From NCBI GenBank assembly GCA_022496805.1, contig CM040089.1, forward strand, positions 34,580,372 through 34,644,371: DNA of 64,000 bases. The letters run 5' to 3'. Positions 46,366 to 59,200 of this stretch are shown here, one piece after another. Every line of letters begins with the position of its first letter. The first letter of the stretch is position 1. The stretch is from Pohlia nutans (lineage: Eukaryota > Streptophyta > Bryopsida > Bryales > Mniaceae). The notes below the pieces were generated by a model. It saw nothing but the letters and a program-made list of their open reading frames with translations, ran no database searches and was not told where the DNA came from. The position numbers were made by a program, and so were the translations under genes.

Positions 46366-46688
46366 GAGCATCTCCAACGAGACACTTCAAGCATGAATGA
46401 CTCACCAAATAAGGATGAAAAGGAAAGACGGCTCTTTTAAAAATGAAGTCAACACGCTCAAAATTTCCTATGTAGCGAGTCCCCTTTAAATTATATTTAG
46501 GTGTATTTATTGTTATGAACAAGGCTTTTGTCCAATCACTTTGCATGTGGTGAGTCGTGATTGGTTCTTTAATTAATTATAGCCATGTTTGAAGTGCCTT
46601 GGGTGGGAGACTTTTATTTTACTGTCTCTATATTTTGAAATATTTTGAAGAGCCATCCAAGTTAAGCGAGCCACCATTGGAGATGCTC
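46366..46688. mobile_element. PIF/Harbinger (Tourist)-like MITE
   Basis: Ends GAGCATCTCCAA and TTGGAGATGCTC with the three-base duplication TTA, the classical PIF/Harbinger target; 323 bp. Confidence 0.75.
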
Positions 46689-47329
46689 TTATGAAAACCA
46701 TGAATCCTCTATCCTTAAGAATCTTTGGTCTTTTTGGGGGTCAAAAGTTAAAAAATTCCAAATTCAAAATAAAGATTTTGGGAGCTTTTTTTTTTGGTAG
46801 GTGTGTAGACCCCCTCCTTCCTTCCCAAAGGCCAAGGCACATTCGAAAAGTCCATTCCATTCATGGAGACGAAGCCTTCCTCGTGGTGGCCATGGCTACC
46901 GCGAGCACGTGCTCACCGCGTCCGTCGCCATAGCTCGGCACTCTCTTCTGGATCATCCCTCGCATCTAACTTACTCCGCCATTTCAGAACAACCGAACTG
47001 AACAAATCTACAACAAAAAATCAATAAAATCGGTTCAACTGGGGTAGTAACATAGTCATCTTCCACAGGGAGTCAAACCAAGCCTCCTCTACCTCAGCCT
47101 CATTTTTCTTTCTTTTTTAAATGTATTTTTTGGTTGTTTCTTGCAATGAAGTCTTCGTCGTGACAACGTGAAACGGTTGATCCATCGCTTTCCGAGGCTC
47201 TTTCCTTTTCGAATCCTCTGAGCCGAGGTTGTAGGATTCCGGTTAAGTATCCAATTTTTCAAAATGGCGTGGATCAATCTCGCCTGATTTTTTTTGTAGT
47301 TAAGGGTTCAAGTAGGGTTTTAAGAAGAG
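46689..47329 (+). promoter_or_regulatory. Upstream region of the nucleotide-sugar transporter gene
   Basis: No ORF with conserved features. Probably contains the promoter and 5'UTR; AGGGTTT occurs at about 47313, shortly before the ATG. No TATA box was identified with confidence. Confidence 0.35.
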
Positions 47330-50300
47330 ATGGAAGGACCAGTGAAAACGGCGTCGGTTCTTCCGATCTCCATGCCTGGGACGGGAGCGTCGCCACAAAC
47401 CACGAAGCCGATGACGCGCCGGGGCGCCTTGGTCGCTCTTTCTTACATGGTCTGTGCAGGTGAGTGAGGATTCTTCGTTTGCTCCGCAGTGTTTTTTTGG
47501 GAAACAAATGGCGTCAATTCCATTGCAATAAAGAAAATAATACAACACGCACCGACTTCCCTGCTGGCGAAATTCTTCGCGGTATTTGATTGTAGCCGCG
47601 TTTGCAAAGTTTCAGATTCTAGGGTTGAGTATGTTTACAATTGGTTGTCGGTATGTTCACCATGGAGAGTTGAAGCCTCGTTAGGTTCGAAATTTGAGAG
47701 GTCATGCTGATTGACAGGGTTTGAGTTTGTTTTGGAATCTTTGGTACATCATTCAGAAATTTTACAGATGTTTTTCAGTAGAAGGAGACTCCCGAATCAG
47801 ACTTCATGCTTTTCTTTTCTTTTTTTTAAGGCAATTTTGAGTAGGTCCTATGTGGATTTCCTTTTGTTCAAATTTATTTATTTTTTGAACAACACATGCG
47901 ATGTTCTTCACTGATTCTCGTGGTATAAAATTTGGTCCCATCTGAATCATATTTTTCACAATATGATCGATTGAATTTTTCATTGTAACTATGAGTCCTT
48001 GGTCCTTTAAGGGGTTAATCAATATGTACTTTCATTGGGAGATTAAGATAGAGCTCACTGGAGAGGTCTTACTTTGGCTACAAGAGCCAAGTCTGTTGAG
48101 ATCAAATTTTTATCCCTACGTATAATTTTCTTATGCAGTTTTAAAGTGGGGTTTTAGACTAGTAGACAATCCCATTTCCAATCAAAGATTAGTGACCATA
48201 GAAATTTAGCTAAGTCGTGCTTATACTATTCGATGATTGAAAGTCAACCCAGTGTATGAATAACAGCGGTCAGTCAATGGGAGACGGGATCAGGTCCCTA
48301 ATGGTTTTAGTATTCTTTCCCTTACCTGTCAGGATGGGTGTCCTTACGACTGCTCATGCACTAGTGATTGCACACTTATGTTTCCATGACTTTGTATCAA
48401 AATCAATTCAGAGAAGTAATATGAACCGACAATGAAACTTCATGTTCCTACTATTGCTCACCAAAATGAATTGTGATCAATATTAGTAACAATGGAATTA
48501 AACACTCTTTTTGACCCATGTGTATAAGGAGGCAATTTGATATTACATGCACTTGAAAACTAACATTTTATTGAATAAAAGCAGAAGTTAACTTGATTTT
48601 TGAGATCGTGGTGAATTTTGTTTGAAATTTTAAAAAATAAATATGAAATAGGGGCATGTATATTGCATACGTAGGAAAATTTCTATCGTGGACATATTTT
48701 TGAATGTACCTGTGAAAAAATCAAAACATTGATGTCACAAGGATTCAGATAACAGTTGATTTTTTCACAGAAGTACTTCAATGTGGAATTCATCACGAGA
48801 CTTCAGTGATGCAGATCTACTATATATATTTATTTATTTCCCTTGAAGAGTAGGCGTGATGTCCACTTTTTGAGCACATTCTGAGGCCAATGTGCAATTT
48901 GAGAGTTCTCTGCAAGCTCAGTTACTCATCTTTGCGATACTTACAATCTTGGAATCCTAGAGCCTGAGTTTTAGTTCTTATCTTGTCTGCAAGTCGTTAA
49001 CTTGGACGTTGTGGGTTGGATTACAGTTTTACTGGTGATGTTCAACAAAGCAGCGCTGTCAAGTTATAAATTTCCCTGTGCAAATGTCATCACAGTATTA
49101 CAGGTGTCTACCTTTTCTCAACGTAGAATACCTCTTTATGTTGAGGTTGTACTGTATTGGTAACGTAAGATGATAGGAAGCCACTATTATTTAGATGTTG
49201 GTTTTAGAGTTCATTGATATGTGCGTGTGAAATTAGGGCATCTCGTTTATTGTGTGAACCTTCTTTGGCTTTGACAATAGAGCATGGGACATAAAAGCAA
49301 TTCAATTTCTAATGTTGTATTTATGAATGCATCAGATGATAGTATCAACTGCATTGTTATATGTGCTTCGGAAACTGGATATCATCAAATTTTCAGACGA
49401 CGAACAAGATAAGGCCAAATTTAAACGTTTTGTCCCTTTACGAATTCTTCGTGAAACCTCCCCTCTCTCAATTGCTTACTTATTCTACATGGTATGTTCA
49501 CTTTCCGATCGTTTTCGGTTTGTTTTCAGATCGTATTCAGTGCAATTCCAACGCATTTTTAAAATTATCTTGATCTTCTAGATAAAATAAATCACACTTA
49601 ACTCAAAGGTTGACTTACATTGTGTAAACTAGGGGTAACTTAATATACAACCAAGAATGAACGTCAAGGACTAACAAACGTTGTAAAAAAAATTGTACTT
49701 CAATTCTCTTATGGAAGAGCTTCGTTGATGTCAGGTGGTGGGAATGGCTTCAATAAGAGGTGTGAGTGTGCCCATGTATACAACTCTACGGAGAACAACT
49801 GTTCTGTTTACCATGATTATGGAATTTTACCTTGTAGGTCAAAGGCATACTACCCCTGTCATTACGAGGTCAGCAAAACCTTTATTGCAGATGCTTGTAT
49901 GTTATAGCATTAGATGCTCAATGACACTATTGAGGAAGATTGGATTTTGACAAAGGCATCCTTATTGCAGTTCGTTCTGAAGGCGTAGCAGCTCCAAGAG
50001 TATAAAGATAGTCTCCATGTATAATAATATTCCAGAAGTTCTTTATTTCTTTGAATGTACAGAAATCAGTAGCAAGTTAGGAAATTAGTTCAAGATAATG
50101 ACACTATGATGTGGCAGTGTGGCAATCATCGTGTTTGGAGTCATCATTGCTGGAGCGCGAGACTTCTCGTTTGAACTGGGAGCCTACTCTTTAGTGTTTC
50201 TCTCCAATTTGACAACAGCTATCTATCTTGCCACCATCGCTCGTCTTGGTACGTGATGTAAGTTCCTTGCAGCTTAGTTTTATACATATTGTTTTGGGTC

Positions 50301-51831
50301 CAAATGTTGGTAATTTTCCATTCTTCTTCATGTTGGAAGCTGTGCATAGGGTGTGAAATGACAATTTTATCACTTGGAATGGCAGGAAAGACAACAGGAC
50401 TGAACACCTTTGGCCTGATGTGGTGCAATGGTATTATCACACCATCTAATCTGTGGTTTTTGTTTTGGGTAGCAACTGCATTGGGTGTGAGTCTCTATCA
50501 ATATATCCAGCGCCGTTATTCTCCTTATATGATCTTCCAAATTTCTCCAGTCAAGTTTGTTCTTACGGTTTGTAAATTGGTGATGGGACTGTAATGTGAG
50601 TATATCTTCTTGTGCAGGCATCATTTGTGGTCCCCTCTTGTTCGCGTGGATTTTTTTGAGTGGTGAACTCAATACGGCCCTCCATTTCGAATCCCTTCAC
50701 GTTTGGGGCTTCCAGGTATTAACCCCTAAGCGTCCACTGTGTATTTTCTGTAGTGTAGGAAAATTGGACCCCCTGCTGCAAATCATCTGTTTGTATGAAA
50801 ATGACTTCAGTTTGACACAATCGATACTGTTGATCTTGTAGTATAGAACACGAGCTTTAAAATGATGTATTGCAATCAGAAAACCGAGGTAAAATGAGAA
50901 AATACCACCGTTGCAAAGTCCAGTGATGCAGATGGCCATATTGGGCGTTTCAGACGCCTAGGGGTTAAAGATGTCTGCTCTTACGAAGCCATTGTTCTGA
51001 TTAATTAGAGAACATGAGTTTGCGATGATCAATGACTCCTTTCCTGTTGAGTGCAGATTTGTGTGGTGTTATCCTGCATGATGGCGTTCTGTTTGAATTA
51101 CACCATCTTCCTGAACACCACGCTCAATTCCGCTCTTACGCAGACCATGTGTGGCAATCTCAAGGTCTGTTCTCGAATCGTTTTCTTGATTATTCATTTC
51201 GCATAATTTTCGTTCTATCACCTCAGAAATCTGATACAAAGAACTGACAAGCGGAAAACGGTTTTTCAACAGGATCTAGGAACTGTCTTGATTGGCTGGA
51301 TCTGGTTTGGTGGACTGCCATTTGATTGGGTACTTTCTGACGCATTTCGTCTTGTTGCACCCTTGTTTTGTATTTCCAGATTTTTGTTAAGCTTTCAGAA
51401 GTGAATTTGCTATTAACCCCTAAAGTACCGAGAGGCAGTTTTGAGTAGGTCTTTCTTTTGTTATTTTTATCAACACATGCAATGCTCTTCACTGATTCTG
51501 TTGATATAAAATTTAGCCCCATCTAGATTATATTTTTCACAATATGATCAGTTGAATTGGTCATTTTCAAACTTTAATTTCTTGGTGCTTAGGGATTAAG
51601 ATTAGGAAACAAGCACTGTTTGGAGACTTCATCCTTACGGACTAGGTTATCCAGGGATTTATTTTTTGGTTTTTGTCGGCGTGTTTTGGACCCAACTAGT
51701 TTGGAATTTCATCTTCCCAGCGCTAATAATATGATTGGGGGAACTTGTTTGTGCAGATCAATGTTCTCGGCCAGTTGTTAGGCTTCGTTGGCTCAGGCAT
51801 GTATGCATATTGCAAAATTAAGGGGAAGTAG
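47330..51831 (+). CDS. Nucleotide-sugar transporter, UTr7/SLC35D-like
   Basis: Ten exons in phase: 47330-47459, 49027-49103, 49336-49491, 49735-49868, 50118-50248, 50386-50430, 50618-50715, 51057-51164, 51273-51329, 51757-51831; 336 codons, all GT-AG. The ATG at 47330 has an in-frame TAA nine bases upstream. Drug/metabolite-transporter superfamily proteins of this group exchange UDP-sugars (and related nucleotide sugars) for nucleotide monophosphate in Golgi/ER membranes. Seen here: about ten hydrophobic spans, FNKAALSSYKFPCANVIT, the conserved GLNTFGLMWCNGIICGP, NYTIFLNTTLNSALTQTMCG NLKD, FGGLPFDW and a C-terminal LLGFVGSGMYAYCKIKGK with a Lys-rich tail suited to endomembrane retrieval. Length fits Arabidopsis UTr7-type proteins (about 320-340 residues). 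The substrate cannot be told from sequence. Intron 1 (1.57 kb), intron 7 and intron 9 hold TTAA elements. Confidence 0.92.
47826..48018. mobile_element. Truncated family-A TTAA element in transporter intron 1
   Basis: Reverse-oriented family-A text (gcaattttgagtaggtcc; cacatgcgatgttcttcac) ending GGTCCTTTAAGGGGTTAA. The other end is shortened. Confidence 0.55.
50719..50968. mobile_element. TTAA-flanked MITE, family B, in transporter intron 7
   Basis: 250 bp, TTAACCCCTAAGCGTCC to GACGCCTAGGGGTTAA; begins three bases inside the donor of intron 7 without disturbing it (the donor GT is at 50716). Closely matches the copy at 2903-3150. Confidence 0.75.
51413..51599. mobile_element. Family-A TTAA element in transporter intron 9
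   Basis: TTAACCCCTAAAGTACCG to GGTGCTTAGGGATTAA; shorter, diverged, reverse orientation relative to 63619. Confidence 0.6.
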
Positions 51832-52505
51832 TCACCAGGACATTTCCACACTGGTATCGCCACCCGCTGTACTGTACACCTCTGAGCTCTAATGGGATCG
51901 TCTCTGTCTTTCTTGTTAGGTCAAAAAATGAAACACATGTAAGGGTACTCTTTTTAGTTGCTGCAGATTCAAGTACATTTATCATGTACCCGTAAACTCA
52001 CAATGTTTGCATCAGTGCTCTCTACACTCAAAACCTATAGTCTCATCAATGTAACTCACACAACATTCTTGCTATGGAACCTTTTGAGAACAATGCCAAC
52101 TAAAAGTTGTATTGAGCAAAGTGTGAATGCAATGGTTCGTTCAGTTTTGGTGTGAGGGAGTCATTTTTATATCAACGCAGAGGGTGTTCTCTAGAATTGT
52201 TGACCCTGTGACTTTTGGCAAATTTTGTTCTAGAAGGTGCAGAAAGAGTACAGAAAGGTGAAAGCAGAAGAACCAAGTGTCGCACAGAAAGCACAGTCTG
52301 CATGTGAATATGGAATATGTTTTCAGAATAAAAATTTAAAAGCATTCATTCTTTCTGCATCTACACGTTTGGATAATGTACTTTGGCATCATGAGGCTCT
52401 TGCGTCTGGAGCAGCTCCCGGCTACACTAGGGGTGCTGTCATCCATGCTTCGCCAAGTGTCAGGAATCCCTTAAATATGACCACCACCGCTTTCTTAAAC
52501 CCTCC
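51832..52505 (+). other. 3' flank of the transporter gene
   Basis: Probable 3'UTR and intergenic DNA. The 90-codon ORF at 52237 has no recognisable motif. Confidence 0.35.
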
Positions 52506-53064
52506 TTAACCCCTCACCCCTCTCCAAATTTGGCAGTTTTGCAAGGATGCGCAACCCAGAGGGATATTTTGCACTTGATGTATGAATAAGAGTTGTACGT
52601 TATAAATTTTAGATTCTATACATACGGTTAGATCTATGATTGCTATCACCAATATTTTTGTATAAAATTTTTAACTTGAAATCGAAAATTCTTTTGTAAT
52701 TTGATTATGAATAAGATGTTGACAATTTGTATATGCAATTTGTTGTGATTGGGTTGAAATGTAATACTTTAAGTGTAGTGATTTTTGGAGATTTTTTCGT
52801 TGTTTAATTTTATGAGTTGACTTTTTTAAGAGCACTTTTACACTAAAGATTTTGAAATTTTGGGTGAATCACTACAACATGAAATGAGGCATAATTTTTT
52901 CACTATTGATCCCCCTTCTAATCGGATCACACATGCATAAAACTAACTTCCTATAAAATATATAGTAAAATATTCACGCTGCAAAAAGTCAATGATGGAT
53001 GAGAAATTTGTGTTTGATTTTGTACATTGTCCACTTTCTGAATGGTTGGACGTTTAGGGGTTAA
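52506..53064. mobile_element. TTAA-flanked element, family F, copy 3
   Basis: TTAACCCCTCACCCC to GGACGTTTAGGGGTTAA. Its terminal TTAA is shared with the next element. Confidence 0.7.
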
Positions 53065-53239
53065 CCCTTGAAGGATAAAAAATTTGGATCTAAAATGATA
53101 AACTCAATTGATCATATTGGTAAAAATATAATCCAGACGTGACCAAATTTCATATCATCATAATCAAGAAAGAACATGTCTAAGATTAGCTAAAAAAATA
53201 TGAGGCCCAATTTGGGCTTCTTGGTACTTGAAGGGTTAA
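53061..53239. mobile_element. Family-A TTAA element, shortened
   Basis: TTAACCCTTGAAGGAT to GGTACTTGAAGGGTTAA. Shares TTAA with both neighbours. Confidence 0.65.
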
Positions 53240-53968
53240 CACCTAAACGCTGACTATTTTATGCTTGCTGTCCATTTTTAATAGGCTACCCTAGAACCAA
53301 AAAAAATACGTTTTTGAAAAAATAAAATAACTTTTTAAATACTACATCAAGTCTACTTTCCAACGCATTTTAAATTATGCCAATCCGAGTTAACCTATAA
53401 ATGTTCAATACATGTGTGATCCGATTTGAAAGGGGATGATTTGTGAAAATTTTATGCCTCATTTCATGTTGTAGTGATTCACCCATTTCAATGGCCATTT
53501 GACTGGAGGGCACTGGGTTATTAACATTACGAACAGACACTTTATTCAGGCCGGCCTCAAAGGAGGACTGGAGTTTCTATCTCTTTAATGATTCACCCAA
53601 AATTTCAAAGATTTTAGTGTAGAAGTGCTCTTACAAAAGTCAACTCATAAAATTAAGCAACCAAAAAATCCTCAAAAATCACTACACTTAGAATATTACA
53701 TTTCAACCAATCACAACCAATTTCATGTGCAAATTGTCAATATCTTACTCATAATCAAATTACAAAAGAATTTTCAATTTTAAGTTTCAATTTTTATACA
53801 AAATATTGGTGATTGCAATCGCAAATCTAAAAGTATAAATAGAATCTGGAATTCATAATGTACAACTTTTATTTATATATCAAGTTCAAAATATCCCTTA
53901 GTTACATTTTATAAGACATCTTTGAAATTCTTCAAATCTTAAGAGGGGTGAGAACGTTTAGGGATTAA
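53236..53968. mobile_element. TTAA-flanked element, family F, copy 4 (inverted), with an insertion
   Basis: TTAACACCTAAACGC to GAACGTTTAGGGATTAA. The F text is interrupted at about 53487-53588 by a piece of the 5S-derived SINE body. Confidence 0.65.
53487..53588 (+). mobile_element. 5'-truncated copy of the 5S-derived SINE body
   Basis: Bounded by a ten-base direct repeat TGATTCACCC (before and after), as expected of a retroposed insertion. It contains caatggccatttgac and gggttattaacattacgaac, shared with 39480-39589. Confidence 0.6.
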
Positions 53969-54298
53969 ACTCCACCGGGGACCAGATCACCTCAACATTG
54001 TCTTAATGCTATAAAATTTTCTATTTTGAAAAAGTAATGATATCCTCTCCATCATTTCTTTTGCTTTTTTGAGATTTACAATAAATAAACCAATTTTAAC
54101 TAATCATGCTAAATTTTAAACTCTAAAAGTGAAAATTTCCATTTTTTCATTTTTTCAAAGGACAATGCTCTTAAATTCATTAAAAAAATATATTTAAAGT
54201 TTTTTTTCGAAGTTTAACCATATCGATAAACTTGTAGAGATGATGCCCTACATTTTGTTTATTGAACCAAACTTCATCAAACACATGGAAGATACATA
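53969..54298. other. AT-rich intergenic stretch, no gene seen
   Basis: No ORF or terminal repeat was recognised. Confidence 0.35.
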
Positions 54299-54406
54299 CA
54301 CTAGTAGAAAAGGTGGCACTCCCCATAGAAAATTACTATGCATGCGTGGAATTGGGCACTACTTGCATGGGCATCTCCCTTGGCAGTGCCACCTTTTCTA
54401 CTAGTG
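54299..54406. mobile_element. 108-base CACTA-type MITE
   Basis: The ends CACTAGTAGAAAAGGTGGCA and the exact complement face each other, with a three-base duplication ATA on both sides, the CACTA/En-Spm signature. Confidence 0.85.
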
Positions 54407-55650
54407 ATATTATAACACATCTATGTTTTGTTCAATACCCCTCGGACTTTTAGGGGTTGAAATCCTCAAATCTGTTCATGTGCAATACAAAATGCTGTGG
54501 CCTCCGAGTGAGCAGCGAATCCCATTTGTATTTGTATAAAGCTGACTATGGTACCACGTGTGTGTTGATATTTTACTGATAATTTCAGGGCCACAACGCT
54601 AATTTTGTAAAGACCCCATTTGTGTCCTAAGAAAAACAGTGTACTAAGTTTGACACTTAGCGTGTTGTTTAAACCTCTGAATGAAAATGGAATGAAAAAA
54701 TTAGGGTGAAAGAGAAAGAGAGGAGAAAGGGGCAAGTGCACTAGAGCCGTCTAGCTGCCCCCTGCTCGGGCAGCGCAGAACCGGATAAGCCACTCCGCGG
54801 GCACCACAGGCAACGGGCAGGTCCGAAACAAAAACGTTTCAGCAGGGCTTCACGGGCAAAGGGCAGACAAAAACAAAAGCGAGAGGACACTACGGGCACA
54901 AACAGCATCGACAGGGGCTCGTCCTAGAGCAGCAATACGGGCAGAGGGCAGGCCAAAAACAAATCAAGACGACTCATAAGCAGCTTTTATTATTATTATT
55001 ATTATCATTATTAAAGTTTGAGATTGCACCATAACGTTCTTCAACCCTTGCTGGATCACATCCTTTACATTGTAGCAACAATGTAGAGAAACTGCTAATA
55101 AAATAATTCAAATCTTCATCTCCTTTTGCTAAGCTTAATTGAAGTTGGAGAAAATTCTTGGCGATTCCTTATGATCCCATGACAAATATTTGAAGGTGAA
55201 CAATAAGGGGCTGAAGAACATTATGACTAATAAAAAAGAATTTGGCTACAAAAGGACCAAAAACTCAATATTGAATTGCCAAATTTCAATAAAATTTGGA
55301 TGAAATCGCCACAATTTGATGAAAATAGCATTAAAATATGGATAGAAAACAATTTCTATCCAAGAGATGGATGAATGTAGAAATATGTGATCCAATTGTA
55401 CCGTATCATTTTGTGTCCCCAGTTTAGCACTCAGAAAAATGAAAAAATAAAAATAAAATTAAGGTTACTCAGGAGTATCAGAGTTGGCAGCGGGCAGGCG
55501 AACCAAAAACTGGAGCCGTCTGGGTCGGGACGTCATGGGCAGAGGGCAGGCCGAGAGTAAAAGCGAGAGGACAAACCTGGGGCAGCGGGCACGACGAAAA
55601 GAAAAGTGAGGGGACGCACGAGGGGCAGCGGGCAGGACGAGAAGAAAAAA
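54407..55650. repeat. Upstream region of the right TOC159 gene with two GGGCAG-rich minisatellite clusters
   Basis: At about 54755-54975 and 55481-55650 imperfect units of the type gggcagagggcaggccaaaaac and aaagcgagaggaca repeat. Between them lies AT-rich DNA with an (ATT)n run at about 54986-55014. No coding sequence was recognised. Confidence 0.5.
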
Positions 55651-56180
55651 AGGTTCATCACTCTCATCACCACAGTGCTTGCTACGGCAACGGCAGCAGT
55701 CTTTTGCTGGTCGCTCTATCGGTGGAGCTCGCAATCTGTGGAGCCCCGAATTGCAACCTCCATTTCATTTGAACCTCACCAATCACTCGCACAACTCCAT
55801 TTCATCCCATTTCATTTCATTTCATAGATGGTAAGCATCGCATTGAACCTCATGCTCTCCTTTCGTGTGTTTGTACTTTTTTCCCTTTCTTAACTTAGTC
55901 GTCGTTTCTGGGGTTACGTTCCTTGCAACCACAAAAAAGTCTCTTATCTCCGCCATGTTTGCCTGAAGAATTCGTTTGTGTGTTTAGCGGTAGGGATTCG
56001 TTGCTTTTTGTAGATTCCTGTATTGGGGTTTCGCTCTTTCAGGGTTCAAGAGGGGTTTAGTTTAAATTTCGTCATTGGAAACGATGCCACGGCGTTTTCT
56101 TTTTGGATATGGGGTCAAATTGGCTGGGGTTTGTGCGAATTTTTCATATTAGGTCTGTCGTTTGTGGCTGGGGTTTGCAG
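55651..56180 (+). promoter_or_regulatory. 5'UTR and leader intron of the right TOC159 gene
   Basis: A donor-like site (catagatg followed by gtaagc, about 55830) and an acceptor (ggggtttgcag ending at 56180) would define a 350-base leader intron, parallel to the left copy. Confidence 0.45.
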
Positions 56181-56248
56181 AGGTGAAAACAGAGTATTCA
56201 GGACCTGGATGGTTGATGCGCAATAGTGAAACGGGTGAGGTTTTCGTT

Positions 56249-59200
56249 ATGGAGACTCTTCGCAAGCTGAGCAGCATGGGGAGGAGTAAGGAGAGCAAGG
56301 AAGCTGCCACAATTGCAGTGGAGAATCAAGAGGAAATCAACAACAATGCCTCGACTGTTGCTCCCAGCCCTCCGCGGGCTCGTGTTACTGACGAAGACGT
56401 TGAAGAAGTGGCTGGCGACGACGACGGTTACGATAGTGCCGTCGAGAAGATTGGCACCTCGTCTACTCCGAGTGTGGTCGAAGAAACTGTGGCTGCTGCT
56501 CCTGTAGCAACAACCATGAGCTTTGCGCAAGCATTGCGACAAAAGGGAGCTGAGGAGATTGAAACGGAGGAGGGGAATGACGACGGCAATCCTATTGAAG
56601 ATGAAGAGCCCAGCAGTAGCCACAGCGAAGAAGAAGAAGAAGATGACGAAGAGATCCTATCACGTCAAGTTTCTATCAGAGCCATGCCTGTTGCCAAGTT
56701 AACCACCGAAGAACAGGAGGAGGACGTCGACGAAGATGATGGTAATAATAATCCATGTGTCTCCTCATCTTTTTTGTCTTTCGGCCACTCTATATTTTCT
56801 GTAGTGTAGGAAAATTGGACTCCCTGCTGCAAATCATCTGTGTGTGGAAATGACTTCAGTTTGACACGACCGACACTGTTGATCTTGTAGTATAGAACAA
56901 GAGCTTTAAATGATTTGTATGGCAATCCGAAAGCCTAGGTAAAAAGAAAATGCCACCGTTGCAAAGTTCAGTGATGCAGATGGCGTTTTAGACGCTAAGG
57001 GGCTAAAACATACACTGGGTGTCTCCTGAGCACCACTCCACCCTAGACTCCAAAAATCATGTGTGTTGACAGTCAAGGATAGTGTTGTCCAGAATGTCAT
57101 TTTATATTAAAGAGGTCTGAATGTATACAAATGAGTGGATTTTTTGATAATGTTAGGGGTAATGCTGTGACAGAAGAAGAGGTGGATAATGAAGAGTATG
57201 AAGAAGCCAACGACCAAGTGTTGGCTGAGGAGGACAACACTGCTGCTGCAGGAGATGCTTTGCCTCGAATCATTGCGCGAGAGACTGCAGATGATCAGTT
57301 TGATCACGTTGTTGATGATGATGCGAACACCTCGTCATCGGCAGTGGACGAGGAGGTCGAACAAGCAGCTTCGATTCCTCTTCCTGATCAATCTGATGAC
57401 CAGGTAGAAAAGTTTATTACCACCGAAGAGTTTATTACCACCGAAGAGATTTCAACATCATCTCCAGTCGAAGCTGAAGAGGAGACTGTGGATGAAGACA
57501 TTCCAGCCGAAGTGTCAAATGCAGAGGATGAAGAAGCTGTGAAGGAGGAGTACATCAGCTCGAATATTGTGGAGAACTCTGTCGAGGAGGACAGCAACTC
57601 AAACGTTGTGGAGAACTCTGTCGAGGAGGACAGCAGCTCAAACGTTGTGGAGAACTCTGTCGAGGAGGACAGCAGCTCAAACGTTGTGGAGAATTCTTTC
57701 GAGGAGTTGACGAATGATCGTGAAGATGATTATACTGCTGCTGCTGTTGTTGGAGAAGAGGAGGAAGCTGTGCCTGAGGCTGTAGACGAGACTGAACTCT
57801 CTCAGGCAACCTTGTCACTTGCTGAACCAGAGCCAGTTGACATTGGAGTGAAGGAAGATGTGGCCCCTGAGGTAGTACCCCTTGAATTGGGAAACAGTTT
57901 GAAGGAGAGTGAAGTGGAGGAGACCGAACAAGCAGCTGCCGCAGAGACCATCAGCAGGGGGGCCTCATCCTCCTTGCTTGAGGAGCTGCAAAAGTTATCT
58001 GCCTCTCGGTCGTTGCGTGAACAGTCCGCCGTTTCTGATCCTGTCATTGAGACTACTGAGACTGAGACTACTGAGACCGAGACTACTGAGACTGAGACTA
58101 CTGCACCTGCTGATGAACCCAGTCAGAGTGCTGAGGAGAAGGAAGAAGAATCTGCTACTATCAGTGAGCCTGTCACTGTAATTGAGTCAAAGTACTCGGC
58201 GTCGAATTCTCTTTTAGATGAGTTGAAGAAGTTGTCTGATGCTCGGTTACAAAGGGAGGCAAGTGAGAAGTATGCAGAAGAAACCACTACTGTTAGTGAG
58301 CAGATGGAATACGGCGCAGATTCCAGTGTCTCTGAAGAACCACGTGTGGTGGAACAGAAGGTGGTCGAAGTTGGTGAAGGTGTTACACCAGAGTCTCTGG
58401 ACGAGCTGAAGGAGCTGACCTATGGATTCCACATGCAAGGAAGATCAGAGAGTGACGCCTCTGAAGTGCAGCCAGTGTCCTTGGATTCAACAGCAAAAGA
58501 TAGCACTGATTCCACCTCTGCTGTGGCTGTTACTGAAAAACTTTCGCCTGAGGTAGCTGAGGTCCAAATTATAGAAGATAGCGGCAAGGCAGAGGAAGCA
58601 GGTTCTGCAACCGTGAAGGAAGAATTTTCCGAGGATGTGGAAGAAGGCCCAGCAGTTGTTCCGAGTCCAGCAAAGCTTTTCACTGTTTTGAATGCAGTTG
58701 ACGACCAACTTCCTGTCTCGAAGGCAGAGAATGGGAATGTAGCTGAGACAGAAACTGTGCAGGTTAAACCTCGGGGTTTTTCGGCCGCGGATTTCACTGG
58801 TGAGGATGGTGATTCGGATGCTGATGCTGAGGATGAGGATGACGAAAATGATGATGATGATGACGATGACGAAGACCAAGATGAAACAGACATGCATACT
58901 GCTAAAGCCCTAGCAGAGTTGGCTAATGCAGTTGGAAAATCTGGTAATTCCATTTCCTTCACTCAACTATCACTTAGGGATACCATGAGTTTATTGTATT
59001 TTCTTAGTATGTGTACTGGAACCTATTATATTAAGTTTTTAGATTATATTTTCACCTACACAATGTGATCCTCTTCTTCAGTTCTGCTGTAATCTGGGCT
59101 CAGATGTTAATGTTGAGGTTGCCCAATGTATAGAAATTGCCGTTCAATGATGGAGGAGCTTGACGATACAGGCTTTTGTAACAGATCTTCAGGTTTTCTG

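Noticed and set aside
58420..58962. 180-codon Ser-rich minus-strand ORF
   Set aside because: It is antisense to the acidic A domain of TOC159, whose GAA/GAT codons give Ser-rich text in reverse.
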